Source: Raphanus sativus
Taxonomy: Eukaryota; Streptophyta; Magnoliopsida; Brassicales; Brassicaceae
DNA: 64,000 nucleotides
Assembly (NCBI RefSeq): GCF_000801105.2
Contig: NC_079511.1
Span: 13,942,784-14,006,783, forward strand
Direction of reading: 5' to 3'
The notes under the pieces: generated by a model
What the model was told of the DNA's origin: nothing
Databases searched by the model: none
Seen by the model: only the letters and a program-made list of their open reading frames with translations
Position numbers and translations under genes: made by a program
Shown: positions 36,181 to 49,148 of the stretch, piece by piece
Position numbering within the stretch: position 1 is the stretch's first letter
Layout of the letters: every line of letters starts with the position of its first letter

Positions 36181-39100
36181 TAGAGTGGTAGGTGAGGAAA
36201 ATAATATGTCAAACCAGAATAAACGCAGAGTCGTTATCAGCTCTCAAGATGAAGAGCATAATGGGATCTTCCCTGGCCTAACCGATGCAGATGAAGGGTT
36301 TGGCAACTCTGCTCCAGAACATAGCATTGGAGGTTTTGCTATTGGTGTGAATGAAGTCTCTTCCTCAGGTGTTAGAGCGACGAAGAAGAGAATCTCATGG
36401 ACAAGAAAGAATCAAGGTGTAGGGCAGATGAGCACACCCAAAACAGTTCAAGTATATGGTAATGATAATGTGACTGATGGATATGCTAAGAAGAAAGCAT
36501 CGAAAGTGAACGAGGTGTTGCCAAAATTTTCCAAACATACTGATGGTTTGATGGTTCACCAGAAACCATCCAATCCTCAGTGACATCCTCAACGACGGCA
36601 CTCAATTGGACCTGTCTGGGATGAGGAGCAACCTGACAGTTCAACACCTAGAGGAGATGTGTCGTAATATCTTCTAGATTTCCTTTTTTTCTAGAGATTA
36701 AAAACTCTAGTAATCACGTTAAGAAGTTTCAGGGATCGTTGGGTTGCGTTCACAACTTTTTGGTGAATGCAGTGGGTCTTGGAGGTTAGCTTTGTTTTGG
36801 AGGAAGTAGCATGAAGTGGAGATAATGCATGCTAATAATAGATTTGTTGACGCAAATATGAAGAAAGGGAATGTGAACTATCATATGACTTTCGGTTACG
36901 GTGATCAAGTGAGGAAACACCGAAGCATGGTCTGGAATGAGCTCTAAAATAGTGAAGTCAACATGTCAGAAGTTTGCGGCCTATTTGGAGACTTCAATGA
37001 GATCATGAATAATGATAAGAAGCTTGGCGGTCCAAATCGAACGAAAGCCTCTTCTTATCAGTTTCATATGTGGCCCGTGGATGCAGAATCAAGGAGGTTC
37101 CAAACTCAGGAAATAAATACTCTTAGACAGGAGTACGAGTAATAATTACTAATGGCGTGAAAGAGAATGTGTGGATCCAATGTAGGTTGGACATAGTCTT
37201 TTGTAATGCTGAATGGTTTAGACTGTTTCCACGATCGCACATACAATACATAGAGAGATTAGGCTCCAATCATAGACCTTTTTTTCTCAGCATGGAAGTT
37301 CAGTTTTGTCTATGATAAAAGATGGCCGGCTCACTCGAAATTAACTGACATAGTTCACAGACATTGGGTCAACAAGAGAAGGTATCATGTTCTTCATATT
37401 TCTAGTTTTATCCTAGCCATGAAACATTGGGTCAACAAGAGAATGTATCATTTTCTTCATATTTCTTTTGTTAGTAAAAGAAAAAGCAAAAAGAGACAAT
37501 GAGGTTGAGTATTTTACTAATCTGTTCCAGTCCTCTAACCTAGTGGAGGCTAAAAGCTACTACAAGTTCTAGACACAAAGGTATTGGATACAGAGGGGAT
37601 GAATTACCGTCTTACCAATGAAATATCAGCTACAGAGATTCGACGAGCAGTTCAAGCCATTAAAAGCGACAGCTCTTCGGGTGCAGATGGGATGACTGGT
37701 CACTTCTATCAGAAGTATTAGCACATTAAAAGACCTGATAACAAACGAGGTACATAAATTATTCAAGAATGGGGCCTAAGAAATCCAACCCGGCATAGAT
37801 GAATGACCTCCGACCCATTAGCTTATGTTCAGTTATATACAAAATTATCTCTAAAGTTTTGTGTTCTCGACTGAAAAGTATTCTGCCTCAGATTGTGTAT
37901 CCTACCCAAGGGGATTTCATTGCTTGGAGACTAATTTATGAAAATCTACAAAATGCACGCGAGACGGAGCATGGGCTGAAGACAAATCCGAACTGCAGAG
38001 ACGATTACATCGCTATAAATATTGATATGTCGAAAGCTTACGACAGGGTGGAGTGGAATTTTTTCTGGAAACTTTGTTCTTGAAGATGGGGTTTCATTCA
38101 AAGTGGGTGAGCTGGATAATGTGCTGTGTTCGATCTGTTACATATACATTGATGATGAACGGCCAATCCTATGAACATATCGTACCAGAACGAGAGATCT
38201 GACAAGACGATCCATTGTCACCATTCCTATTCATTCTTTGTGCTGAAGCGTTAGTGAATATTATGAACAGAGTTGAACAGAATGGAGACATTACGTGGAT
38301 GAAACTGGTCAGAAGCTTTCCATCAGTACAACACCTGCTTTTTGCAGACGATAGCTTTTTTTTGTCGAGTGAATCTGAAAAAATGAAATGTTCAAATTTT
38401 TTAAATGCATGCGGTTGTATGGAAGTGCGTTTGGGAAGGAGATTAACTTTCAGAAGTCATCGATAACATATGGAGCAGATGTGGATCCGATAATGAGAAT
38501 ACTGATTGCAAAGATTCTTATCATTGACAATGAAGGTGGCTTATGAATATATTTGGCCCTACCGGAGTGTTTCAGTGGATCAAAACGTAAATTTCTTGCA
38601 TTTATAGGAGAAAAATTAAACAAGTAACTGAATGGGTGGTACATCAAAATGCTTTCTCTTGAAGGAAAGGATGTACTTTTGAAGTCGATTGTGATGGCCC
38701 TCTCGGTGTATGTGCTTGTTTCCTTCTAACAAAACATCATTGTCAAAAAAAATAATGAGTGCTATGTCTGACTTTTGGTGGAATGAGACTGGTGAAAAAG
38801 ATACATTGGTTTGTTTGGAAGAAATTGTGTGAACCAAAGGAGAATGGAGGCCTTAGCTTCCGTTATATCGAAGACTTTAACCAGAATTACTAGCCAATCA
38901 AGCATACTTGCGAAGATTTTCAAGGGACGCTACTTTGCTATATTTGCGAAGATCACCTTCCTCCAGAGTGGAAAAGGCTATTGACCGTCTTACGCATGGC
39001 AAAGTATTATTTTCAGTCAGGACCTACTGCAGCAAGGCTTGATTAAATCTATTGGAAAATGTACTGATGCATATATGTTGTCTGAGAAATAGATTATGGA

Positions 39101-39480
39101 TGAAACACAACGAAGACCGGTGAACAAACAAACAACTATCGATGTCTCAGTCAAAGTGTATGACCTTTTAGATGGGAGTGGATGCTATTGGAGACCTATT
39201 TCTGGAAAATAAATCAAGATGCATCTTCAGACCATCAAGACACTACAAAGGTTCTATTTTCGCCTTGTAAGTGGCCCAAGCATAGAGGACTGCTTCGGCA
39301 GATTTTCAATCTTCGGGGTCAGTTTCACTCTGTGGCATTTGAAGGAGAAAAAGTGAAAGCAAATCAAATTGCTCGAGACATTGTAAGAGTTGTAAGAGTG
39401 TAATGTGGGATGTATGTTTCCAATCCTATTTGGTTCTAGGTGGCCCCGCATACTACACAATAGAGTGAGAGGCTCATGGA
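36180..39480 (+). mobile_element. Degenerate L1-type LINE (endonuclease and reverse transcriptase)
   Basis: The element runs in the plus direction with many stops and frame shifts. An ORF1-like Lys/Ser-rich part is at 36185-36583. An apurinic-endonuclease motif, FGDFNEI, lies near 36983-37003. Reverse transcriptase motifs are LRPISLCSVIYKIISKVL at about 37805, MSKAYDRVEW at about 38028 and LFADDS at about 38338, the catalytic FADD. Later parts up to 39400 are barely readable. No terminal poly(A) with matching target duplication was located, so the borders are approximate. It is a dead copy. Confidence 0.85.
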
Positions 39481-40148
39481 GACAACTAACCTATCTTTCC
39501 CTTAAGATGATAATGTTTCATGTATGTACTACATTTCATTAAGCTTTGGCAGATAAGGTTGTTGTCTGGCATATCCTTTTTTTTTTATTGGTTTGAACCT
39601 CTATTTAGACGTCAATGATTCTTTAAACTAGTGTTTTTTTTTCGTTCTATTTCATTAGTTCTACTGATGACCACAAAAGAAATCATTGAAACAAAAAAAA
39701 AAGAATGAAGGGGAAAAGATAATAAAAATACTTATTTCTTATTGGTTTTTGGTAGATTTGATAAAGAATAGTTTTTCTCTATGAACCTTAAATTAAAAGA
39801 AATGAAAAAGAATATTTGAAAAAAAAAAAATTCCTTATAAATGATGCAAAATTTGAAGAAAGAAAAAGAATTACCTATTTTCTCATTCCTTTGATCATCA
39901 TTTAGAGTTGTTTTTGTTTTTCTTTAACTACTTTGTCTTCTTCTATGAGTGAATATTGTTGTAATTTAAAAAAAGCTATTTCTGTTATACTTCTTTTTAT
40001 CTACGAAGTCTTAACTAACCGAGTAATCGAATTGATTGTTTCAGCAAATTTGTTTCCAACCACAACTTTTGCTTCCAAAATCTAACAAAAATTCAGAGTA
40101 TAGCACATGTCCTTAAGCAGTATACCGGATCTTGCTCTTATTTTCTTC
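39481..40148. other. Intergenic gap before OSB4
   Basis: AT-rich, with poly(A) and poly(T) runs. It is probably the tail of the LINE and the OSB4 3' flank. No gene seen. Confidence 0.4.
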
Positions 40149-41694
40149 TCAGTAGTCGACACTTGTTTTGCTCTTTGGAGGAGGTAGTCTTTCTATCACC
40201 CAAATTGGAGAATCATTTAGCCACAGACCCAAACCAGTTTCTTTATGCTTAAAATCCGGAGCTTTTTCATTTCTCTACATTCATCAGAGCTACAAGTGAT
40301 TAGTACATTGCCATAAATATGTGAAAAAGGATTTGATTCCAAGTTTAACTCATTTTTCTTCACCTTGTTCAATCTGTTGTCCCACCACTTATTCATGTTT
40401 TCCACCAAGTCCTTCCATGATTCCTCTCCGGCTTCACATAATTTACAGAAGCAAAGATTAATTTATAAAAAGAAGAAAAACAAACTTCAATTTCATAAGT
40501 AAGAGAACTACATCCTTACCCTTTGGTTGTTTTGCATATTTTGACCTGACAGGAACATCGAACTTGAGGTTTTCAAGATCGGACAAGATCTCATTGGGAG
40601 CCTTGTTAAGCCAAAGCGCTTCACTCCCGTCTTTCTTCTTGAAATCAGGGTGTCTAGGATTCACCTGCAGACAGATGAATCAAGCAAAAAAAAAGGGAAC
40701 AACTTTGGCAAATCTATCACAGAACGTAACAAATCTACTTACCGATCCGTTCTGTTTGCTTTCGCGGTAATCACACCATTCATCCGGTTTACCAACAAGC
40801 TCCAACCAAACATCAGTCTGAGAATCTCTTTTCTTTAGAAGACTAGCTAAAAGAAACAAGAATACAAATGTCCATCAATTCTAAATAGCCAAATCCCATA
40901 AAGAAACATGATCGACACACTTACCAGAATGCTTAAGCACACTTTCTTTTTCTTCCAATGGTGGCAAAACTTTTGGTAGGGTTTTAGAACCCTGGATGTA
41001 GTGGAGATCACGAACCATTATCTGAATGTGAAAAAAAAAAAAAAGCTTATAAACAACATTTAAAAAGAAACCACAATCCACTAAACTCGTCTCTGTTATT
41101 CTTACATGAACATAAGCTTGATCAGGCTTTGCTCCAGCTATCTCACTAGCGTCTACAAAGATCTGTCCCGTGATATGAACTCGATCGTTTTTCTTCAAAT
41201 GACAGTTAGCAGTTTGAGCTAAATCCCCTTCAAATATTACTGGAATCCTGACAGTTAAAAATCATTTGAATTCTAAAAAAAAGCTTCGATTTTTTTTTTG
41301 GGGTTGAATTAAAAGTTTTTTGAAAGCCTAACCAGAATTTGTGAACTGAATCCGAGTCTTTATCCGAACCGGAACTAGACGGAGGTCCGTGAGTGATGAC
41401 GGTGCCTGCCCAGAAGCTTCCGTCGGGCTTAGCGTGGAACTCGACGGGTTGGTTCACGAACCCAATCAGATCGGTAGAGTTGGCGATTTTGGGTTGGTAC
41501 GGTATCTCGGTCGGTTTTGGCCAATTCACCTGCGACACTGACTCAGTGATGATGCTTCCTCCGTGATTACGGCTCTTGCTTTTCTTCGCGGAGAAGGTCG
41601 AGTGACATTGCTGAGACAGAACCCATGATTGTCTCGCTCTCGAATTCAACAAAGGTCTTGTGGATTTCGACAGTGATCGTGCGAGAAACTGCAT
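40149..41694 (-). CDS. OSB4: Organellar single-stranded DNA-binding protein OSB4
   Basis: Member of the plant OSB family, which binds single-stranded DNA in mitochondria or plastids and limits recombination. Seven exons (41694-41333, 41247-41106, 41021-40925, 40846-40743, 40664-40520, 40431-40364, 40274-40149) join in frame to 347 residues. The N-terminus (MQFLARSLSKSTRPLLNSRA) is a targeting peptide. An SSB-like OB fold spans about 75-195 (FEGDLAQTANCHLKKNDRVH, then ITGQIFVDASEIAG). Two PDF motifs follow: first WCDYRESKQNG/SVNPRHPDFKKK..ALWL, then WWDNRLNK/RNEKAPDFKHK..LWL. The last intron is only 89 bases. Reading through it gives a false stop at 40217. An in-frame upstream extension to 41811 comes from a transposon and is not used. 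Corresponds to At1g31010. Confidence 0.93.
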
Positions 41695-42114
41695 TTTCGC
41701 GATAAGATTAAACGTTTTAGGGGGTGTTATTGGTTTGTATATTTTAGTGGATTTAGAAATCCAAACCAAATCAAGTGTTATTGGTTTTATGATTTTAAAA
41801 TCTATATGCAAATCAAGTGTTATTGGTTATATGATTTTAAAATAGATTTTGAAATCAAGTGTTATTCAATAACAAGAATTTATTTAAGGATTTGATTTGA
41901 AACTATATTTCAATGGATTTGTAAAGGGTTTTACTCTCAAAATACAAAGGAACAAATACAAAGGTAAACCTTGTTATTTCCCTTTGATTTGTAATATTAA
42001 CTTTTAAAAAAACTCTCTCAACATCACAATTTATTTTCTGTTCACGAAGTCATGAACCCCACACCACCTACAGCTACAACATCATCAGAACACAGTAGGC
42101 TCTTCTCCATCCAA

Positions 42115-42330
42115 CTTCATCATGACATCCTGAATAATAGGATGAAAAATGTACGTAAAATTACATGTTAAGTAAACTGACCACAATTTTTCAAGTTTTC
42201 TGCTGCCTTTGTTAACTTTTGTAGTGCTTGATTTTCTTTCAATATACAACACTTTCTGAATTTGAAATGAGCTAATCAATAACACTCTCTGCATTGGAAA
42301 AGTTAAATTTCCCAGATAAAATACAGAAAG
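42115..42330 (-). pseudogene. Possible captured exon fragments of a nuclear gene
   Basis: On the minus strand there is an exon-like block preceded by TTCAG and followed by GTCAGT. It can be read as a coiled-coil-like peptide, LKENQALQKLTKAAENLKN. After an intron-like stretch ending TATTATTCAG comes a final block reading DVMMKLDGEEPTVF and a stop. The source gene was not recognised. It could be chance, but the splice-like signals on both sides make a captured gene piece plausible. Confidence 0.3.
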
Positions 42331-42544
42331 GAGATTGTAGTTCAAACAATCCACTATGAATCTAAAAAAGAAGATTGACAGCTCACTGTTTAAAACGAAG
42401 ATAATCATTGACGTCAGCGACTCGCGTCTTGCACGTTAACCATCTTGTGTTTAAACATTTTAAGAACTTCAAAGAGAGAGGTAGAGAGAGATTCCCTAAT
42501 TTCTTGTTTGTTTCTGTCATTAAGGAATTCATTTCACGATTCGT

Positions 42545-43204
<660 letters not shown>

Positions 43205-43565
43205 CATTTCATGAGTAGTAGATGATTATTGCTACTTTAGTGTTTTCTCTGTTATATCAAATGATTATTGTTATTTAAACGTATCTTTGATTTCTTTCCT
43301 CCAAAATGTTTCTTTAAGCCTATGGAGTATACATCTTTCTTCTCATATTGAATTCAAACAAAAACAATACTAATAAGCTGGTCTCATCTCTCGTAAATCC
43401 ATTTAGTTGACTTATAATAAATTTACTTACTTGATTTTGAAATCTTATTTGAATTCTTATGAAATCCATTTATTTGATTTTACAATCAATGGATTTATCA
43501 AAAATTTCCAAATCTGTTGAAATTTCTAAATCCATTAAAATACTAGAACCAATAACCCCCACTTA

Positions 43566-44571
43566 GGGTTTATGGGGGTTTTCATTAAATCCCTTCCCAC
43601 TCGGCACCCTTTCCCTTTCGTTACAAAACGCTGTCGTCTCCCCGCAAAATGACATTTTGCCAGTAAAAGAAGTTTTGTAATAAGTGTTTTTTGGCTCGAC
43701 ATCAATTTCATATCACCAAAATATATTGGTACAGACTTTTAGATCTCAACCGAGATTCTACCACATAAACAATGATGCAATCTCTCATTTGGTCTGGATC
43801 CAGTGCAGCCTGAAATGCATCATTGTTTTTAGGTAAGACCAGAACAGTAGTAGATGTAATTACAATGGTAGATTTGTTTTTAATTGGCAGATTTTTATAG
43901 CAGATTTTTGTTTTATGATGCCAAGTTTATAATATTTCGCAGACTTTCATAATGGTGGACATATTTTTCTCATATATTTTTTTATAATTTGGCAGATTTT
44001 TGTGTTCATGAAATAGATCGAGTCTAGGGAAATCGAATAAAAAACGCAAGAAATTGAAAAATTTAGAAAACAAGCGATTTAGGATCAGGGGGTCGAGGAA
44101 AAGGGGTTTCAATATGTGATTTTTTCCATCGATGTTTATGAATGATTTTTTAATTGTTACCTTTTCTAGTATATTTTTAATTATTTAGGAATGTTTATTT
44201 TAAAAATTGGTTTAGTTTATTTAAATTAGGATATTTTGGATTGTCACTCATATCTTCTATATTTTTTCGTATGTTATTCTACTCATTACTCAAAAGATGT
44301 GTGTTATTGTGAGTAATATCCTTTTTAACAATGATTACAAATTCACATTTCGGTTAGGTGGATTCCAAATCTTTCAACAATCAGGTTTTCGGTTAGGGGC
44401 AAGGAAATTTGCTACAAATTACAGAGTATTTTTACGGGGCTAATTTATAAAACGGAAGTTATACCGTGTGTCATATTGTAATTTGCTATTTTTGTTTAGT
44501 TTCGTCGTGCGAAGACGGAAGAGAAGGTTGCAAATCGAAATCGGATTTGGAGAAACCCTAGAAACCGGCGT
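43566..44571. other. Promoter region upstream of thioredoxin o2
   Basis: No gene recognised. This DNA lies between the Harbinger-like element and the thioredoxin leader. A direct pair of CAATGATGCA.TCTC and TGCATCATTG at about 43770 and 43815 forms a short inverted repeat. Confidence 0.35.
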
Positions 44572-44595
44572 GAGAGAGAGAGAGAGAGAGAGAGG
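44572..44595 (+). repeat. (GA)n tract in the thioredoxin leader
   Basis: Twelve GA dinucleotides in a row lie 25 bases upstream of the thioredoxin start codon. Such tracts are common in plant 5' leaders and can bind GAGA-type (BPC) factors; a regulatory role here is inferred. Confidence 0.7.
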
Positions 44596-44619
44596 TGGAA
44601 TCATTCTGGGGTCGAGACG

Positions 44620-45671
44620 ATGAAGAGCGACTGGTTTAACTTGCATCAGGTCTCGTTCTCTCTTTCCAGTTTTTTTTTTCCGATCTTTGACATCTTATGC
44701 CCCCACAAACTTTGCAGATAGCGAGAAACTCATTCATAGCAACATCAACCGTGTACGCTTCCACCGAATTCAACTTCTCAAACACTGATCGAAGAACCTT
44801 CTGCTTTTACGCACGAGGTAAGTGTTGCTTGTGAATCGAGATTGAAACGGAAAAAAAAAACGAGAGATCTGTCTTTAAATAACCGAACATCATGTTCTAT
44901 TTTTTTCAACTCTACTGATCTCTGAAACTTGTAATTTGTAGACAGATCTGGCTTTGTCGTTTTGAAATCGGAGAAGGAGTTTAACAATGCACTGAGCAAA
45001 GCTCGAGGTTAGATCTTTTTCTTTTGTTTAGTTGCTTTCATATTTCATATGATTTTTTGGTTAGTGTGATTGTTGTATCTTTCTTTTCTTCAGATGGATC
45101 TTTGCCGTCGGTTTTCTACTTCACTGCTGCGTGGTGTGGACCTTGTAAGTTTATTACTTCTCAGTTTTGGTTCTGGATAGGCTTTTGTTAATGTTGTGTG
45201 ACTGACCTTTAGGCAGGCTTATCGCTCCTGTTATCTTGGAGCTCAGTAATAAATATCCTCATGTTACTACATACAAGGTCGACATTGATGAGGTCTGTTT
45301 ACTGAGCCACCAATGCTGTTGTTGTTTTTGTGTTTCATGATCGGAAGTATCTTCTTATTACGAGCATCGTTAACGAAGATATTACTTCTTAATGTATTTG
45401 TTAGGGCGGTCTTTCAAATGCTCTTGGGAAGTTAAATGTCTCTGCTGTGGTAAAACATCTTTTCTTCCTTTCCGAATATCTAATCTGTACATTCTAGGAT
45501 CAAGCATGAATGAAACTATATGAGCGACTAAATCTAATGGAGCTTAATTATTATGATGGTTGATGAATGCAGCCAACAATGCAATTCTTCAAAGGCGGCG
45601 TGAAGAAAGCAGAGCTTGTAGGTGCAGATGTCATTAAGCTGAGGAGTATAATGGAACATCTCTACAAGTGA
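44620..45671 (+). CDS. TRXO2: Thioredoxin o2, mitochondrial
   Basis: Small dithiol-disulfide oxidoreductase of the mitochondrial (or nuclear) o-type thioredoxins. Seven exons (44620-44649, 44718-44817, 44942-45007, 45094-45144, 45213-45292, 45405-45449, 45573-45671) give 156 residues with all introns GT-AG. The N-terminal 43 residues (MKSDWFNLHQIARNSFIATS..) look like a targeting peptide. The thioredoxin fold begins at about residue 45. The active site WCGPC is at 79-83, split by an intron inside Cys83, followed by VTTYKVDIDEGG and the conserved cis-proline region SAVPTMQFFKGG. It matches At1g31020 in position and sequence. It is divergent from OSB4, with a transposon in the shared upstream region. 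Confidence 0.93.
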
Positions 45672-45847
45672 GAGACACACTGTCACATTTTTATTTTTTT
45701 GTTTTCTTGCGCTGCGTCCAAGTAATGCACCAAGTGATTACGAACAAGGAAAAAAAAAACTTTGCTACGATCGTTATGGAGACTCACTGTCTCAAGCATT
45801 TATTTATCAATGTACATAATTTATGTGATTTTTTTCAAACAAGTTTC

Positions 45848-46166
45848 ATCTAACTCCTCTTCGGTATAGTCTTCTCGACTCTGTTCAGCCAAATTCGAGG
45901 TTCCTAGGCTACTCATTCATGAGCCATTCTCAAAGACCAGCCCGACTCTGTTTGGTTCGTTTGTTTTAAAAGTATGGGCTTGCCCAAGTTCTGCAATTCA
46001 TAACAGTGTTTTGGTCTAATATTAAAATTGAAAAAAGCTGGACTCAAATAGAATGGCCCAGTGGACTCGGGCTGGTCTTAAGAATAGCTCATGAATGTAG
46101 CCTACGAATCTCGAATTTGGCTGAAGCGAATCAAGACTATACGTCTATACCGAAGAGGAGTTAGAT
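45848..46166. repeat. Fold-back element downstream of thioredoxin o2
   Basis: The left arm begins ATCTAACTCCTCTTCGGTAT and the right arm ends with its complement. Further blocks, CAGCCAAATTCGAG and ATTCATGAGC.ATTCT, pair across about 95 bases per arm. A central part carries GGGCTTGCCC and TTCTGCAATTC. It starts about 180 bases after the thioredoxin stop, so it may lie in or near the 3' untranslated region. The family is unknown; no transposase or clear target duplication was found. Confidence 0.75.
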
Positions 46167-48590
46167 AACGAGTAGGACCCGATTTGACCGACATAGTACA
46201 CTGTTTTTACAGCTATAACATTCATTAATCAATGAGATATGAGAATTATTTCTTTCTCTTCTCTTTGTATCATTATGCTTAGGATTCGAGCATACCAATT
46301 TAGGGAAACAAAAATTACAAATTCGAAATTGGTGTTAATATTATTGAATTACTGATATACTAAAACTAAAATGAAGTACATAGAATATCTTTTAACAATT
46401 TTTTTCAAAAGAACATTGGCTTGTTTTCAGTTTTTTTTTTCAAAACATTTGCTGATAATCTTTCAAAAAAACATTTGCTGATAAGTCAATGGTCTTTCCC
46501 CAATCGAATAAACCACTGTTTTTTTGCTTTGGAAATAAAGTTTTCTACAACTATATTTTGATTTTGTAGAAATATTTTTTCTGTGAGTTTTTTAAGTAAA
46601 AAAAATTTATGATTAACATATACAACTCTAGATTAAATTTGAATGTCCAGAGCATATACAACCACAACCAATCATCCCGGACGAGGAGAGAGTGAAAAGA
46701 AGGTGGGGAAATGGTCAATGCAGAAGGACGATGATTTGGCTCTCTTTTGTTTGTTCAGTACTTTTATCTCAGTCTCCTTTTTTTTTTTTGACTAAAAGTC
46801 TCCTTTTATTTTCCAAATCTCATCTCTAAATTTTTCATTTTTTTGCTATTCATAGCAAAACACAATCCTTATTTAAGCTTTAACATAGACTACATTTGCT
46901 AGCTAAATGATGAAGTATGTGATAAAACTTATATACAATTAAGTAACTATTCGTGAAACGTAAATAATATCCAACAAAAAAAAAAATTCCTTTACTCTTG
47001 ATGGTTTTTATGTCAAATGTAGATACCGTGTAAATTTTAATGATCATTTGATTGGGGGAAAGACCATTGACTTATATCACATTCGGTAAAATAAAAGTTA
47101 ACTATCTTACAATATTTTTTCAGAAATGATATAAATTTTGTATTCCCGTTAAAAAAATGATTTTCTATTTATATATTGATTTTTAACTAGAAAGAAAAAG
47201 CTTACATCCGTCAAAATGTTATTAGTTGGTTAGTTACATCATATATTTTGTCATTTATAGACCAATGCTAGAGCAATCAAGGTTGAAGATACCATCCTAA
47301 GTGTTGTCGTATCAAATAGGATTATTTCATTCTGCAAATATTTGCGATTAAGGAACGGTACACCCGGTCTCGGACGTAAACGCGTTTAAGATTCGATCCT
47401 CTTAATATTATTATGTGAAATTAAATCACATTATTCTATTTATCTAACAAGGATACGGAGAAAGAGTTTATCCCTAGAGTTGTTATTCTAGTAAATTCAT
47501 CCATATTAAAAAAAAAAATTTCAAAGAAAATAATAAATATATTTGTGATTAAGGAATTATACACTCGCTTTTTCTTGTACTTGATTGAGATATTTATTAG
47601 GATTTAATCGATACATGCGACGGATTTCTTTAAACTAACTGCAGTTTTTGATAATTAAACCAAGAACACTGTTGCCATTTGAAACTCTGAACTCTATAAT
47701 TAAGAAGACAGAACAAGATCGGTAGGAGGTCCTAAGAGGCTAGAAAGACTGACAAGTGTTTTCAATAATGGGAGTGATCTTTTCGAGCAGTGAGTCAGAT
47801 CCATCTAATGGAGAGGACTATTCTCTCTCTTCTTTCTGTTTCCTTACTCAGTCTCAATCTCAATCTCGTAAAAGGTCCCATCTAAAGAAAGGCTAATAGC
47901 TTGCCAGATTCTGCAGGGAGTAAATTGGCCAGCTAGTTTTTCTTTCTATGCTCTCTGTACCACCACCGATCTCTTCCTTATATTACTATGCCTCAATAAT
48001 ACTTTCATGAAATGACATGGGAAACTAATAAGACCGTACATCTTAAGCAAATTATGGAAATGTGAACTTTTCGGCACAATTTAAGAAAATTGAAACCATA
48101 ACAATTTCTTTTTGTTACAAAATCTACAAGTATTTGTATTTGAAAAAAAAGTATTTAGAAACAATTTCTTAGTGGAAGTACATGAGCACAAATCATTAAT
48201 ATGTTTTTTGGTGCAAATGTTAAAAAATATTATTAATATGTTCTCGTAAAAAATATTATTAATAAGCTCAAACATATTCTACATTAGTCTCGAATAAAAC
48301 AATTGATACACTACCTATATTTCTTTTTTTAAGTCTCATGCAATATTCTTCTGAAGTATTCACCGAAATAGGTTTCGGAAGTGGTTTTTTAAGTCTCATA
48401 TGCTTTTTTCCTTGTTTTCACCCTTTTTATTTTCGTTTGCAATGGTTTAGGGCAGCACTATTGAAAATTTCTCAAAAACATCTTTTATCACATATATTGA
48501 TATGACATTAGAAGAATCTCTCAAAAGTTTTAAAACAATATGTGGTAAAAAAAATAATTTTATCTGAAAAATAACGAGGATAGCCTTCAT
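46167..48590. other. AT-rich intergenic region with a TIR-like pair
   Basis: No gene recognised. AAGTCAATGGTCTTTCCCC at 46484 and its inverted form GGGGAAAGACCATTGACTT at about 47056 bracket roughly 600 bases and look like terminal inverted repeats of a small DNA transposon. A B-box-like GATTCGATCCT near 47390 has no matching A box. Confidence 0.35.
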
Positions 48591-49140
48591 TAGGCATGAT
48601 ACTTATTATCCAAGATTTGGATTCGATTCGAGATCCGAACCGATCCGCTCCGAAAATCCAGATAATGGCCGAATACGAATCTGTAGTAAAATGTTGGATC
48701 CGTCTAAACCGAATATGAATCCGGAGATCTTGATTTTTTAGTTCGGATATTTGGATCCATAATTTTTATTAAGAAATTATTTCAAAAATAGAAATATATA
48801 TATATATAAATAATTTTATTTATTATATTTTTATTTTTATACTAATATATAAGTATAAATTTATATAATTTTGTAATAGTAAACATAGACATAACTAAAA
48901 ATTATTATATATACTTTTATTTTAAAATATTTCTAATAATTTATATATTTTTATTTATTTTAAAGATCTAAATTTGGATTCGGATATCCGCCAGATATTA
49001 CAATTTTTATAAAGATATCTGACATCCGAATATCCGAAAATCTTGAATCCGGATAAAAATAATAAAAATATGATCTACCGGATAAAAATCCGGATCCGAA
49101 TACTTTAAAATACCCCGAAATCCGATTCGTCCCAGCCGTA
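48591..49140. mobile_element. Non-autonomous hAT-like element, CCGAA-rich
   Basis: A perfect 8-base target duplication, GCCTTCAT, flanks the element (48583-48590 and 49141-49148). The ends are TAGGCATGATA and, inverted, TACGGCTGGGA, degenerate hAT-type termini. Both subterminal regions are rich in CCGAA/TTCGG blocks in opposite orientation; the centre is AT-rich. It has no coding capacity. Confidence 0.75.
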
Positions 49141-49148
49141 GCCTTCAT

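Noticed and set aside
40217..40408. OSB4 ending at 40217
   Set aside because: This reads through the last intron and loses the second PDF motif; splicing at 40364/40274 restores it.
41695..41811. N-terminal extension of OSB4
   Set aside because: The extra codons lie in the 3' side of a transposon end; the conserved targeting peptide begins at 41694.
47380..47400. B-box GATTCGATCCT as a SINE or tRNA
   Set aside because: No A box upstream and no A-rich tail at the right place.
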